A DNA stretch of 64,000 nt from Ricinus communis (taxonomy: Eukaryota > Streptophyta > Magnoliopsida > Malpighiales > Euphorbiaceae), in the NCBI RefSeq assembly GCF_019578655.1, contig NC_063260.1, positions 23,026,888 to 23,090,887 of the forward strand. Direction: 5' to 3'. The notes under the pieces were generated by a model. The model had not been told where the DNA came from and did not search any database. It worked only from the letters and a program-made list of their open reading frames with translations. Positions 25,101 to 36,807 of the stretch are shown here, piece by piece; position 1 is the stretch's first letter, and every line of letters starts with the position of its first letter. The translations under genes were made by a program, and so were the position numbers.

Positions 25101-25490
25101 CAAGAATGCACATCGATTGTGAAGATACTATTTTCCCTTAAAATAACCCAAAATCGATAAGTTCATCCATGAGATAAGATTAAATTACTTCATTAAAAAA
25201 ATTAAAGAGAAAAGAAAGAATCGAAATATATATACCTACAGAAGTTGAAGCAACATCTGCTTCTTTTCTGAATATTGCAGCAGTTTTATGTAGCTTCTTT
25301 TTCACCAAATAATCGTGCAAGTACAAATCAAGCCTATGATAAATTAACCCCAATCAAATTAAGAAAAGGAAAAAACTTAAATACTATATAAATACACATT
25401 GAAAGAAAAGAAAAGAAAAGGAAACTAAACCGAGAATACTAACATATTTTTAGCATCCCAGTATTTGTAATCTTCATCTGATGAAGCCAT
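19159..25490 (-). CDS. LEUNIG-like transcriptional corepressor (LisH + WD40), short form
   Basis: Nuclear adaptor-type corepressor. LEUNIG proteins recruit partners through an N-terminal LisH/LUFS region and target sites through WD40 repeats. Fifteen coding exons fit the frame and splice sites: 25444-25490, 25236-25333, 24791-24900, 24501-24703, 24373-24421, 24247-24289, 23929-24125, 23044-23118, 22494-22641, 22008-22117, 21757-21906, 20735-20890, 19927-20046, 19615-19815, 19159-19305. The joined CDS is 1854 bases, 617 aa. The LisH motif is at ~17-45 ([14 protein letters not shown]), followed by the LUFS signature [16 protein letters not shown] Gln/Pro/Asn-rich linker follows, then seven WD-type repeats from ~325 to the end (among them [48 protein letters not shown]). 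Arabidopsis LEUNIG and LUH are longer (about 930 and 790 aa), so this is a shorter, diverged member. Small exons 5 and 6 are the least certain. Confidence 0.9.
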
Positions 25491-25990
25491 GATGATCAGC
25501 GTTCAGCCAGAATCACACCGCCAGAAACTCTAACGCTTGCAAGCTAATGAAACCAAAGAGTCAAAGAATTATATAAACATACAGGTTCTACGTATAAATC
25601 ACGTAGAATGAAAAATAGAAGAGACCCAGATGGAGATAGATGAGTAAAGAAAAAACCCACCCGCTGGTCATGGAAAAAAAACGCATGGAGATAGAGAGAG
25701 AAAGATGAAGATAAATAATACCTGATGAAGACTAACTAAGCAGCAAGTGACAGTGCCATGCAAAAGCGAAGCCTGAAAAAAGAAAAAGAAAATAAAAACA
25801 AAAGAGACAAAACTAACAAACTTTGGCTTTTTGTTGAGGAAGAGAGAGCGAAAGAGAGAAAAAGACCCGAGGAAGACGGTGTGAATTCTCTTTTCTTTTC
25901 TTTCTTCTTCTTTTAATTTATAGAAGCAGCTGCTGCTGGCCTGGTGAGAAAGGGGGATGGCATTGGTGGCGGCTAGATTTATACGGCGTA
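25491..25990 (-). promoter_or_regulatory. Leader and core promoter of the LEUNIG-like gene
   Basis: Purine-rich on the coding complement, with a TATAAAT sequence at 25977-25983, about 490 bases upstream of the start codon. A donor-like CAG|GTATTA near 25722 and an acceptor-like TTTCATTAG near 25550 suggest an intron in the 5' UTR. Both are inferred from short motifs only. Confidence 0.35.
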
Positions 25991-27567
25991 CGGACGATGA
26001 TGTGGATTACAATTTGATGGGTACGTAATAATTGATAATTTTCTGTAATTTATTTCATTATTTGTCAGCAGACCAATAAAATCATTCTATACACCGTACA
26101 GTAAGAGAGTTAATTTACTCAGTTATTTGTTTCTTTTTTTAAAGCCAAATATTAAGCTATCAAAGAGATTCGAGTTTTTCAGTCAATCACTTCCGTCTTT
26201 ATCCAAAAGGAAAAGGAAATTACCAGGCTAAAAAGTCAAATTGACGGTATTAAATTTGAGAATTCTAGGGCATACACTCTTTAACTGTAATTACACACAA
26301 ATATTTAAAACTATTTATCTCTTCACTGCCATTAAAGACAATATCAATATTACTAATCCAATAGTAGATATAAAATTTGAAATTAATTTTTACAATTTTA
26401 TTTCGAGTCCTCACTAATATTTAGAATATATTATGAATGCACAAATTGATAATGAAAATTTTTCTTTCTTAATTTGTCTAAGTGGCCAACTAAATAATTA
26501 ATTGATTGAGATGTACATGAAATTGACTCAAAATAATTGATTTTTTTTTTTATAAAATAAGAAAAAAGGCAAAAGTTGGTTAGTAATCTTCCTAAATTAG
26601 GTTTGCATATATGGTAGAGATTCGCCATAGTTATATTTATATAGGAATAATTAAATTTCTAATGGTTGGGTTAGTTATAAACAAAAATAAATTCCACGTA
26701 AATCATAATTTGTTGAAATTTTTTTATATATATATATATAAAAAAATTTAAGATAAAATATATTATTTATGTACATGATTTGGTATAATAATATATATTT
26801 TTATGTAAATTTCATGTATGAACTTGGGTTTATCGACTAACTTGCTAGAACAAATATCTTTTTTTAACGAAGTTATGTAGTTTTTCAAAATTACGTGTAT
26901 GTTTTTTCAATATATATTTGACTCTTTACCAAAATTGTATGCATGAAGAGAGAAACTCAACTGTTGGTGGCTACGCCTGCGTTTGAAGTATTTCAACATT
27001 TTTAATTTTGTTCTTGATAATTACAGAGTCCTAATGACTTGTTCTGAATGGGAGCTATGAAGATTGAGGTTGGCCAACTCAATTTGCAGGCGCCAGATAA
27101 GAGATAAATAAAGTTTCCATGTAAACATCATATTTTTATGGTATGTATATCTCATACTCAATCAAACATGGCAGATAATTCTTTAATTGAGCATATAACA
27201 AGTTTAGCTTGATATACATCTCGACCACCTCTCTCCGGCCACTTGTCACCCATCTTCACTCCATTGGCCATTCTCTCCTCAATTTCTCATTCGTCTAAAC
27301 CAGTCTTTTTTTTCTTTCTTTTCTCTCTTTCATGGCCTTTTCTCTCTCTACACCGACCTCTCTGCACCTCTTGGCGCGTTTCTCTTGCTTTTTCAACACC
27401 TGGGTTCTATCTATTGGCAGCAATTTGCACCCCCCATGACCGTCTCTCTCCAGATTTGCACTGACTAGGAAATGAAAAACACCCACCAGCCCTCCCACAC
27501 AATTCTTTCTGATCACCAATACATTCCCCCAAAAGCCCATTGTCACCATTCAGTGCCATTTTGATAA
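25990..27567. other. Intergenic region between divergent LEUNIG-like and LEC2 genes
   Basis: AT-rich DNA shared as upstream region by two diverging genes. It carries a TA run at ~26723-26741, an RY core (TGCATG) at 26940-26945, and a block at ~26952-27165 that is repeated downstream of LEC2. The last 350 bases before the LEC2 ATG are pyrimidine-rich, as in a plant 5' leader. No further gene is recognised. Confidence 0.55.
26952..27165 (+). repeat. Upstream block of LEC2 duplicated at 31.2-32.0 kb
   Basis: AACTCAACTGTTGGTGGCTA at ~26954 matches AACTCAATTGTTAGTGGCTA at ~31186. ATTGAGGTTGG and CCAGATAAGA are shared around 27063-27100 and 31927-31950. ATGGTATGTATATCTCATAC at ~27138 matches ATGGCATGTATATCTCATAT at ~31983. 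The order is the same in both places. The block lies 400-620 bases upstream of the LEC2 start codon. Confidence 0.65.
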
Positions 27568-30348
27568 ATGGAGAACCTTTTTTCACCTTTATCTACAAAC
27601 AGCAATGGCAGCACCATCATTTCCACCAATTGTAGCAAAGAAACAATGGATTCTTTCCAGAATTCCCAGTTCTCTTCTATCCGTAGACCACTGTGCTACT
27701 CCTCAACATCTTCTAACTCATCCACTCAGACTTACCATTGTCCAGCAGAAGACAACATGCCAACAACTCCTTTTCAGAGCCCTCATTTTCAACAAGAATA
27801 CCGTCCAGAGCAGGCTGGCCAGAACTCAACATCAGCATTTTCAATGTGTCCTTACTGGTTAAGTCAGAATGGGACTGAAATTCAAACATGGCTTTTACAA
27901 CAAAATGGGTTGTCGATAGATCAAGGAAAGAAAGTTCTTGATGCATACAAGACCAAGATTGCAAGGAATAAGCGGAAATTGGCACGCCAAAGGAGCCTTA
28001 GCAGAAACTCTTCTTCTAGTGCTAATTCAATTCAAGTGGATACAAGGAGATTGGCATTCAATATGCAAGACAGCCAAAGCACCAGTAAGAGAGATCTCTA
28101 TAAATTCTGCACCCCAGATAACAAGGTGGATATATTTAGAATTGGATATACTAAGGTTTATGTTTCCATGTGTTTGATTTTTGTGCTTAGATCTTTATAG
28201 TGTCTAATTGTGTTTTTCCGCTTGGCTTGCAGAAACTAAGAGTGTTGCTGAGGAAGGACTTAAAGACCAGTGATGTTGGTTCTCTTGGGAGGATTGTCCT
28301 TCCAAAGGTGAAGTTTCCTTGATGAATAAGTGCATTTTTCTAGGACCAGTAATTTTGTTTTGCAGACTTTGCTTGTTTCAGTATCTCTTCTAGATAGAAT
28401 GAAAAGAGGTTCAATACCCAACGAATACCTTTGTTTGACTTGCCCTTTTCTTGAACACTGAGATTATTGTGATTTATTTTAGACTGCCCAATAACTAATC
28501 TCTTCCTGACCTATCTATTGGTGCACAAAAACAAGACATGGGCAAAAAAGATAAGAAAGATATAATTACATATCCTTGCGATGATATAGTAAACAAGAAT
28601 CACTATCATTATCTGGCAACTTATTATTAAGGATTTTCTTCATTGCTGTTTACTATTTTATAATAAGATGTGGTAATCGTCATCTTCACTGATATCTTAT
28701 GTATATCCTATTTGTGCTTCTTGCATGTCAATCCAGAGAGAGGCAGAGGAAAATCTTCCTATCCTCTCTGATAAAGAAGGTATCCTAGTTGCAATCAGAG
28801 ATGTATGCTCTACAAAAGAGTGGAGCTTGAAGTACAAGTAAGCATGTGAATGTTATATACCCTTTCCTCTTATTTTCTTACAAATGTTTTCTTTTAAGCT
28901 GCTACGTATATTGGGATGATGTTACCTGATTAAGGCCATTTTGTTTGTCTGTCGATTACAAATATAGATATTGGTCTAACAACAAAAGTAGAATGTATGT
29001 TCTCGAAAACACAGGTGAGTCTGAATTTTAGTCTCCAACATTCTCTTTCGTGTCCATATTTATCACTATATAAAATCTCTCTTACAATGTGTAGGAGATT
29101 TTGTGAAGCAAAATGGGATGAGGATTGGAGATTCCCTTACACTTTACGAGGATGAGAGCAAGAAACTCGTGAGTTCATCTTATCTTCCTTGTACTACAAT
29201 TATAGTAATAATTTAAGTTTATGTTCAGTATTATAGTTGGATTAATAATTGGGAAAGGGTGGTCTGTTTAGCTATGTGACAATGTTACCCTTGACCTTTT
29301 CTATACTGCTGACACATCTTTGGAAGGATATGAAAGGATAAAGCAACAACGCTACTAAGACAAACTTAGAAGGCCCCTTTTTACTGCTAAGTTGACACAC
29401 ATAGCCAGTTAGGTGTCAATTGTTGAACTGCCTTACGACAGAATACTAGGAAGTAGGGGCAAGTGAGTTTATGCACGAGGGCTATAGTTGTATGGTAGGA
29501 TTTAAGACATATCTAGTTACCTGGTTGCAAGCTGCATGCAGGCCATAGAACTTGACCTTAACTAAAAAGCGAGCGATTTCTTCAAATAGATACATCAGGC
29601 AAACAGAAGGTTTGGAGTTTATATAATTTTATTGAGTCTGTTTTTAGCAATTGAAAGAAATGATTGAATGTAGCTTTGCACTCATTCTACGGAGGAAACT
29701 GGAGAGGGTATTTAGGATCAGATGCATCTTTTCTAATCTTCCTTATTTTTCATTCCATCGCTAACATCCCAAATGAGTATAATAGCATAAATAGAAACCT
29801 TCATTTGCCCATTTGCATCTCTTCAATCAACACAAATTTCATAATGCTTGAATCTTTCAATACCGGTTGCGCCTTCAATTTGCTATATTCTGACTCCCAA
29901 AGTCTTTCCTCATGCGAGGAGGCAGTATTTTTCCATCAAGAAGGTTGAAGAACTAGAAGCTGAGCCATCGTGCAAACAACACGCTACAAACCAAAACTAC
30001 ATATACATACCACATACATACCAGGCTAGAGATGAAGAAGAAGCATCATTAGCACTACTTATAGAACAACTTAAACATAAAGAACAGCAAGAAGAAGTTA
30101 ACAGCCTTGTGACTTTGTCTATGGATATTGCTCCTTATAGACACAAAGAGGAAGAGAAGAATTATGGTCCATTCAACAATCTCACCAGCATAAGCATCTA
30201 TCCCCAATCGACAGCTGCAGCCATGGCCATACAACCCTCGTCTTCAGCACACAGTACAATGAGAGTTGTAGATGATCACTACATTGATGACTTCTATACT
30301 GCCCTTGATGTTCTTCCTGATGTCAATAGGTATAATTTTTCTCTTTGA
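27568..30348 (+). CDS. LEC2: LEAFY COTYLEDON 2, B3-domain embryo/seed-maturation regulator
   Basis: Nuclear transcription factor that drives embryogenesis, seed storage and oil programmes; its B3 domain binds RY elements (CATGCA). Six exons: 27568-28125, 28233-28307, 28737-28837, 28968-29014, 29095-29168, 29926-30348; joined 1278 bases, 425 aa (Arabidopsis LEC2 is 363). A B2-like basic stretch is at ~125-143 (KIARNKRKLARQRS). The B3 domain spans ~187-292, with DVGSLGRIVLPK, LSDKEGI, YWSNNKSRMYVLENTG and DFVKQNGMRIGD. The KRE context and YWSNNKS favour LEC2 over FUS3. The exon 6 acceptor GGCAG|TATTTT restores the B3 ending YFSIKK. The C-terminal RDEEEASLALLIEQL (from residue 320) matches the acidic segment typical of LEC2. 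All introns interrupt the B3 region as in known LEC2 genes. The first in-frame ATG was taken as start. Confidence 0.95.
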
Positions 30349-31185
30349 TCAAAGCCTAGCTATGTGTTAGCTTTCCAAGCTATCAAGTTCTGTGGCATAT
30401 AAGTGCAGAAACATATGTTTGTTAAATCATAGCAGATATGGCAAGTAATTATAATATGTTATTGGCTTTGTAATATTTACTCATACCTGATTATATCTGG
30501 GCAGTTGTTTCTGTTTAGGTCATAGGGAAAAAGGACCTTGTCGTTATAGGATATTAAATTTTTGAAAGTTACTCCTTTTCTTTTTCTTTCTTTCTGATGG
30601 GGAAAGATGGAAGAAGTTAGTGTTATTTATTTAAAAGACCTGTTGTTTTGGAATGCCTTGCCTAATGAATTGAAATTACTACAGAAAAAAAAGTATTGCA
30701 TGGATAATTCCTTACTAGTTTTATTTTGAAACAAGTCTAATTGAGTTCTAAATGTATGTAAACGCATTGAACGTAGAATTCACTTTGTGATATTGGTTGG
30801 TTAGCCTCTGTAATTGTAAATTTTCTTTGGCAGATGCTAGATGGTCAATTTATGCTGCAAATTTTTCTTAGATGCGCCATGATAATTTTATAGTATAATG
30901 TCATATATATATATAAAACATATTGTTTTCAAGCATGAAAGCATTTTCAGTTCACATTAACTAGAAGAAGTAGAAAAGTTTTGGGAAAAACGAAGTAACA
31001 ATGAAAATGGTATTGGTTGGTCAGATTATAATATCAAGTCACCATTATTGATGTGTATCAACTTTATAGAAAGGGATTAGTTTTTTCTGGCAAAACCTAC
31101 AAAAACTTTAACCGACATGTTAGTTTTTGTGAATTTTATAGTAACCATCACCGTCATGTTAAACAATGTATAGATTAAAAAATGG

Positions 31186-32005
31186 AACTCAATTGTTAGT
31201 GGCTATGCCTCTTTTCAGCTTTATATATTGTCTTTTCCTCGATCATTACAGTTTAGATCTGGCCAAAGAGCCAGTTTGAATTTGTGAAAATTTGGAATCG
31301 GTTCTAAATTGGCGGGGTTCCAATTTCTTAGAATCTTAAAAGGAGAGAAAGATTAGTTAATGGTTGAACTTTCTATTGAATTTTAATAGATTCTATTCAA
31401 TCATTAAATGATAAAATATTAATTTAATTAATTAAATTTTTAAGTTTATAAATTTAAATTTATGTTTAAAGTTGATCCAATTACAAAATAAAATATTAAC
31501 TGTATATAAGAATATTATATTTTAATTAAGCCGATTCCAATCTTATATTTCATACAAAATTAAATTTTAATAACTATTCACATAAAAAAAAAGTTATATA
31601 ATTTAAATAATAATTCTGTAACTCAATAAAGCATATAGCTGTAATAAATGATATGGAAAGTATATATGAAACAAATTAAAAGGTCTAATAATCTTAAAAA
31701 GTAATAATTCTATAACTGTTTAAAATCAAGTTTAAATTCTTTTAAGATTTGGACTAGAATGGAACCATGACTAAACTGAAACAGAAACCATATATAAGTG
31801 AAAAGTGTAAATTAAGTCTGAAATATTCGACCGTTGATCATGAAATGGACCTTCTACATGCAGAATGATTCTTGGTTGAACCACCTAAACGACTAAAGAC
31901 GATTGTCCAGGTGTGATTACTTGTGAAATTGAGGTTGGGCCCAGATAAGATATGACTATGTAAACTTTCAAGTCAGACTAATATGGCATGTATATCTCAT
32001 ATTCA
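31186..32005 (+). repeat. Relic copy of the LEC2 upstream region, split by an insertion
   Basis: Two parts, ~31186-31250 and ~31926-32005, match the block at 26952-27165 in the same order and orientation. About 675 bases of AT-rich DNA separate them where the LEC2-side copy has under 60. No LEC2 coding sequence follows. This is what a tandem duplication of LEC2 followed by loss of the second gene would leave, though duplication of the block alone is also possible. Confidence 0.6.
31253..31800. mobile_element. Possible MITE-like insertion inside the relic
   Basis: This is the extra DNA between the two relic halves. Its left side has GGTTCCAATTTCTTAGAATC followed by TTAAAA. The reverse complement of its right side has GGTTCCATTCTAGTCCAAATC followed by TTAAAA. 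The imperfect inverted ends suggest a non-autonomous DNA element. Borders and family are not resolved. Confidence 0.35.
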
Positions 32006-33414
32006 ATAAAATATTATTTTAATTTCTCACAATTTTAATCTCCTCCAACGTCACGCTTTTATTATTAGGTTAGAGATTTCCCAAATGAATAAAAAGAAAG
32101 AAAAAAGTTAAAAAATTTGATCAATCACTTAAGTAGAAGCAATTGTCTTTTCTTTTTTTTATTTTTTCAACACCACTAAAAATAATTTAGAGGTTAATTT
32201 TATATATGTAATGAGAAAGAAAAACTATATAAATCTGGTTTCTTTTTAAAAATTAATATATTTGAATAAATTCATTAGTAAAATTTAATATATTAAAATT
32301 ATTGATTTTATTGACACGAGTCATTCTCTGCTCACGTTTCCATTAACGATGATCACTATTTAGTAACATACCACATTTTTCTCTTTTGCTTTATAAATGG
32401 TATATCAATAAACTAATGGCGTTATTGCAATATATTTAATTTTATTAAGAGAGTCAACCACATACATTGACTATTTGTGTTATTTGATCATTTTAGATGG
32501 CATTGTTTAGAAATTAGGAAGCCGAACAGCAATTCGGAACCTTGAAAGCATACAGAGAGTAAGCCTTGTCAGGTCTATAACCAGTCGACCACAAAATATT
32601 ATCCTATTGGAGAAACGACTTAACAATATCCCAGCATTTTCACCCTCTATATGAAACCAGAATCAGCAACAGAGTAGCAGAAGTAGAATGGCATGTATTC
32701 CTGTTCTTTTTCAGATGCCCCTCCATTGTTGAACCCACTTCATGAAGGAATATATTCTCTAGTCCCTATGCTTTTCTTTATAAAAAAGCTTTGAAAGCTA
32801 TTCCTTGAAGTAAAGCATTATAAAACCAACTCTCTTTTTAAAACTTTTCTTTTTTGTTCCTTTTGCCCTGTCTAATGCCAGTAGGAATAAGGCCAAACGG
32901 AGAAGCTTAAGATAGATACCAATAGCCATGAATATGAAAATGGAGAAGTTAGGCATCTTTGCATGTATAGAGAGATAGGAATGGCATCCAAACAGATCAT
33001 ATGCTAAATAAAACAGCCAAGGGCGGAGCTATATATATGGCAAGTATTTCCAAACATTTGAAATCAACATCAAAGAGATGAAGTTCATGTTTCAGTTTCC
33101 ATGTTGCTCATGTTTCTGTTTCATCAAGGCCAAAAAAGACAAGCATAAGGAGAAGGAAGGAAAAAGTAATTGATAGAACCAAAGCAATTATGCACGCCAA
33201 GATTTTCTCGTGAATGCATTATGAAGAGCTGTATGGTTTCCTTGCTGCACTTGTTTTCTTTTCTTCTCATTTCTTTAGAGATGAATGTGTAACATGTAAC
33301 CATCTTTTCAATTAAAATTATCATGAGGTGATGTCTTACAGCTACTACTTTTGCTGATGGTGTCTTACTTTGTCTCCTCTGCCAAAAAAATATAATGAGA
33401 ACTATCTTCTCCTC

Positions 33415-34909
33415 TCATTCATTATGATCATTTGGGACCAAGTCCATTTCTCGCATTTGATGTTCCACTGAAACCAGACCAATCTGAGAAAGAAACCTGC
33501 AGAAAAAAATCAACTCTGCTTTAGGAATACAAGTTAAAGTGTTCCTATCAGCCATATACGAGATGTGATTTTCATTTGAATTATCTTTTAAAAGCCCCCC
33601 ACTGAAACTCAGAAGTACAGGCCAAATGAATCTGTAAGAAAGCACTGCTTTCTCTTCTCTTGCATTTACCACTTCGCTTATTAATGGTTGAATCTGAAAA
33701 CAAGGAACCTGCAATTCCAGGTTTTTCAAGAAAATTGATAAAGTACTCTAATATCCCTACTAACACATCACAGACAGCTTAATTTACTTCTTATTTCTCA
33801 GTTCTCTATGTACAATTTGACCAAAATAATGATGACCTCCAGCTTAGCAATGAATAGATAACATCATAACAACATTTTGATAATGCAGTGACCGATAAGG
33901 GGCGGCTAATTAGCTTTTTATTCTATTAGAAAAATAATTAAGGACAATTACATTTTAGAAAGCCAATACAACAGCCAGTTCAGACAGCACTGAGGCCAAG
34001 TAAAATCTACAAGAATATTCTCGTCAGAGGACCATTGACAGTGTAATTGATCGGTTTTAATCAGCAAACATAAAATTAATAAAGTAACCCTTAAATTTAA
34101 CACCATTCATCTAATACTGTATGTTTGCAAATTTTAGGATCTAAAATTTCCCCAGCATAAATATGAAAATGGAGAGAGATTTGGGATGTGTAACTTTTTA
34201 TAGCCAAAGAATGCTCATAAATTTAGACATGGTTCATACAGCAATGAAATTGGAGACACAGATCAATTTGGAGTTGCATTCTGGTTCTGAACACACTATA
34301 ATACATCAGAAAACAACGAAAACGAGAAATGGTCATAATACAGCTCTACCCACAGCCTACATGGAGAAATCTAAGCATAGAGTGGAATAAACAAAATAAA
34401 TAACACCACCAAAGTTCTTGGAACTTCACCAACCAAAAGTACCATACTTCAAACCAAAACCAAAAGAAGAAGTAAGACGACCCAAAGTAATCCGTTGTTC
34501 AATTGATACAACTTGGTCAAAAAGTAGGTTTTTTTTTTTTTTAAGAAAAAAATTACATACCAGCTAAGTAGTAAAAATAGGGTGGCAGTGATTAGAACAA
34601 GAAACCCAACATGAAGTACCAATAAAGAGTCACTTGAAGAGAAGGCTAAACCAAGCATAACAGCAAGGCATAGACCCAGTAACAAAAACGCAGATTTTAG
34701 TGCATTCCATGTAGGACCCTGAAAATTAAACAGCAAAAAGATCAGTAATTTAATTGAAGATTGTAATATCACTGCCCATGTTACATTACATGAGCATACA
34801 AAAATATGCTAAAGATTATATCAGTAGTAGCACTAACGTTGACACCAGAAGCTAGAGCTCCTAATAAGACAGCTTTTGCTGATGAAATGTCCTGATGCTT
34901 CTCTTCCAT
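33415..34909 (-). CDS. Pkr1-type ER membrane factor for V-ATPase assembly (small protein)
   Basis: Small membrane protein of 103 aa, assembled from three exons: 34838-34909 (ATG at 34909), 34561-34718 and 33415-33496, with GT..AG introns (donors AAC|GTTAGT and CTG|GTATGT, acceptors TTTTCAG and CTGCAG). Residues 1-30 are soluble (MEEKHQDISSAKAV...). Two hydrophobic helices follow at ~34-50 and ~56-80 with a short SSSDS turn, then a charged tail VEHQMREMDLVPND. This layout, a conserved helix hairpin with a SGVNGPTWNA lead-in, fits the yeast Pkr1 family, ER proteins needed for assembly of the V-ATPase Vo sector, and its plant relatives (from memory Arabidopsis At5g52980). The family call rests on layout and recalled similarity. 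No single exon has a long open frame, so it is easily missed. Confidence 0.75.
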
Positions 34910-36807
34910 ATATTTATTTATTTATTTTCTCTTTTGGTAGCTTTGGATATTAGATCCACCAGTTGAATTTTTCGCCAAGGAAGAGAGGTTAGAGAAGATG
35001 AAGTAGTAGAATTGGGGCATGCTATTTGGATACCTAAAAAGTGAAACGTCGTCGTATTGGGCTCGAGGCTCGGGGCTAAATTGCATTTAACATACTGCGG
35101 CTCAAGGGCTTACTTGCCGTTGCTGTGGATTCCACTGGTGACAAAAGCACCAACTCGAAGATGTTGATTAGACATTTCAAAAAAAAAATGTCGATTAGAG
35201 CTTAATATATTATAATTTATGTTGAAAATAAATTTAATATATTTGGGCACAAAAGCTTGAAAACAGCAAAATAATGAGTCTGGTTCAATTTCCACCTCAA
35301 ATCTTTCGAAAATGATCAGTTCACTTCTTTTGTCGATTTTTGTCCAAATCAGCCTAAAATTTTACCTTCATAGCTCAATTTTCTTCATAATTGAACTCCC
35401 TCGATAAATAAAAATAATTTAATAATTCTTAAAACTTATTTTATTATCTAAATATAATTTAAATATATAATTAAAATATATTTTATTAATTCAAAAATTT
35501 TAAATTATTTAAAATTAATATTCATTTTTTTATAGCATCGCTCTTATATTAGAGATTGTGAAATTTACTCTCCTAAATATAGATTAAATTGAGCCAAAAT
35601 GATAAAATTTTATATTAAATTATCCTAAAAGTTTTAAACTTTACTTATAAATTGAGAGGGCAAATTAAATCTTATTCCAATAATAATAATTTGAAACTGT
35701 TATTTTCTAATAGCATTAAAAAGGTATAAATGAATTTAATTGTTTTAGAACATAAAAAAAACTCAAAAACAACAAAACCTAAAGCTACTTTTAATAGTGT
35801 CCAAAAACAAGTAATTTCAAAATAATTGCCTTCAAAAGTTATTATTTTCTGAGTTTATAATATTACTAGCACTTTGCTCATGCTACTATACAATTATTTT
35901 ATTTATTTTGTATTTAGAATTTTTATTTAATATATTATATAATTTAATTTATAATTAATTTATTATTAATTTGTAATAGCTATAATAATTGTTATACTAT
36001 ATAATAATTTTATATTTAAATAAGTCATAAATACCATATCTATTATTAGCGTTTAAATCACACTTAATTATTTTATAAAAATTTATAGTTAATATTTTTA
36101 TGAATGTGTCGTATGGTTATTTTTTTATTGAAATATAATATATGACAATGACCTTATAGAATCTTACCACATGAAATTTCATGGAGAAACTTGGTCTATA
36201 TATATATATATATATAATAGATTAGTAGCTCTTTTGGAGAACAAAAAAGAGAATACATATTTCTACAATTTATGATAGAATTGGATGAATTAGCCATAAC
36301 ATATAAAATTAGGAATATAAAATTGGAATTGATTGTCCATAATGAATTAAGTTGAGGACTCAAATTGACATCATCTTTTAGTCTCTTTGACGCAGGATGG
36401 CGACTCGTTTTATTTGGACGGATTGCCTTCAACATTTCTATCTCTTTTATAAATCAAAATTACTTTTCCAATGTGATTTTCGAATTTCTTGTTTATATGT
36501 ATGAAAAAAAACATCTTGTTTAGCTGAAGATCTTTAAGAGCTTGTTGGGCAGCAGGAGATGGTCCACAATGTTTATAATACATGATCAATAGGAAGCACA
36601 CAGCTGAATGCTCATTCTCCCTGACACTTTCTAAAGCATTTTTCCTAACTCATACTCTTATCATACATTATATGTACAACATATCCATTTATTAATAAAC
36701 ACATGTAAATGATTAGTTAAGGCCTACCAAAATCATTATGTGCCACACGAAGTTCTAATGAAGCCTCCGTAGAATGCTCATATTTGCCTGTGTTTATTTT
36801 GATAGTT
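34910..36807. other. Intergenic spacer upstream of the Pkr1-like gene
   Basis: Contains the presumed Pkr1-like promoter next to 34910, a GC-richer patch at ~35040-35110, and then AT-rich DNA with a TA microsatellite at 36196-36216. No gene is recognised. The last few hundred bases should hold the SMG7L 3' UTR. Confidence 0.5.
36196..36216. repeat. (TA)n microsatellite
   Basis: About ten uninterrupted TA dinucleotides are read directly. Confidence 0.9.

Larger units (their letters stand above)
30349..33414. other. LEC2 downstream region with relic and AT-rich DNA
   Basis: The LEC2 3' UTR presumably occupies the first few hundred bases. The rest is AT-rich, holds the relic of the LEC2 upstream block (31186-32005), and approaches the 3' end of the Pkr1-like gene, which converges on LEC2. 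No second B3 coding sequence was found here by eye. Confidence 0.55.

Noticed and set aside
29664..29925. Open frame before the last LEC2 exon
   Set aside because: The acceptor GGCAG|TATTTT at 29926 restores the end of the B3 domain; upstream codons are intron.
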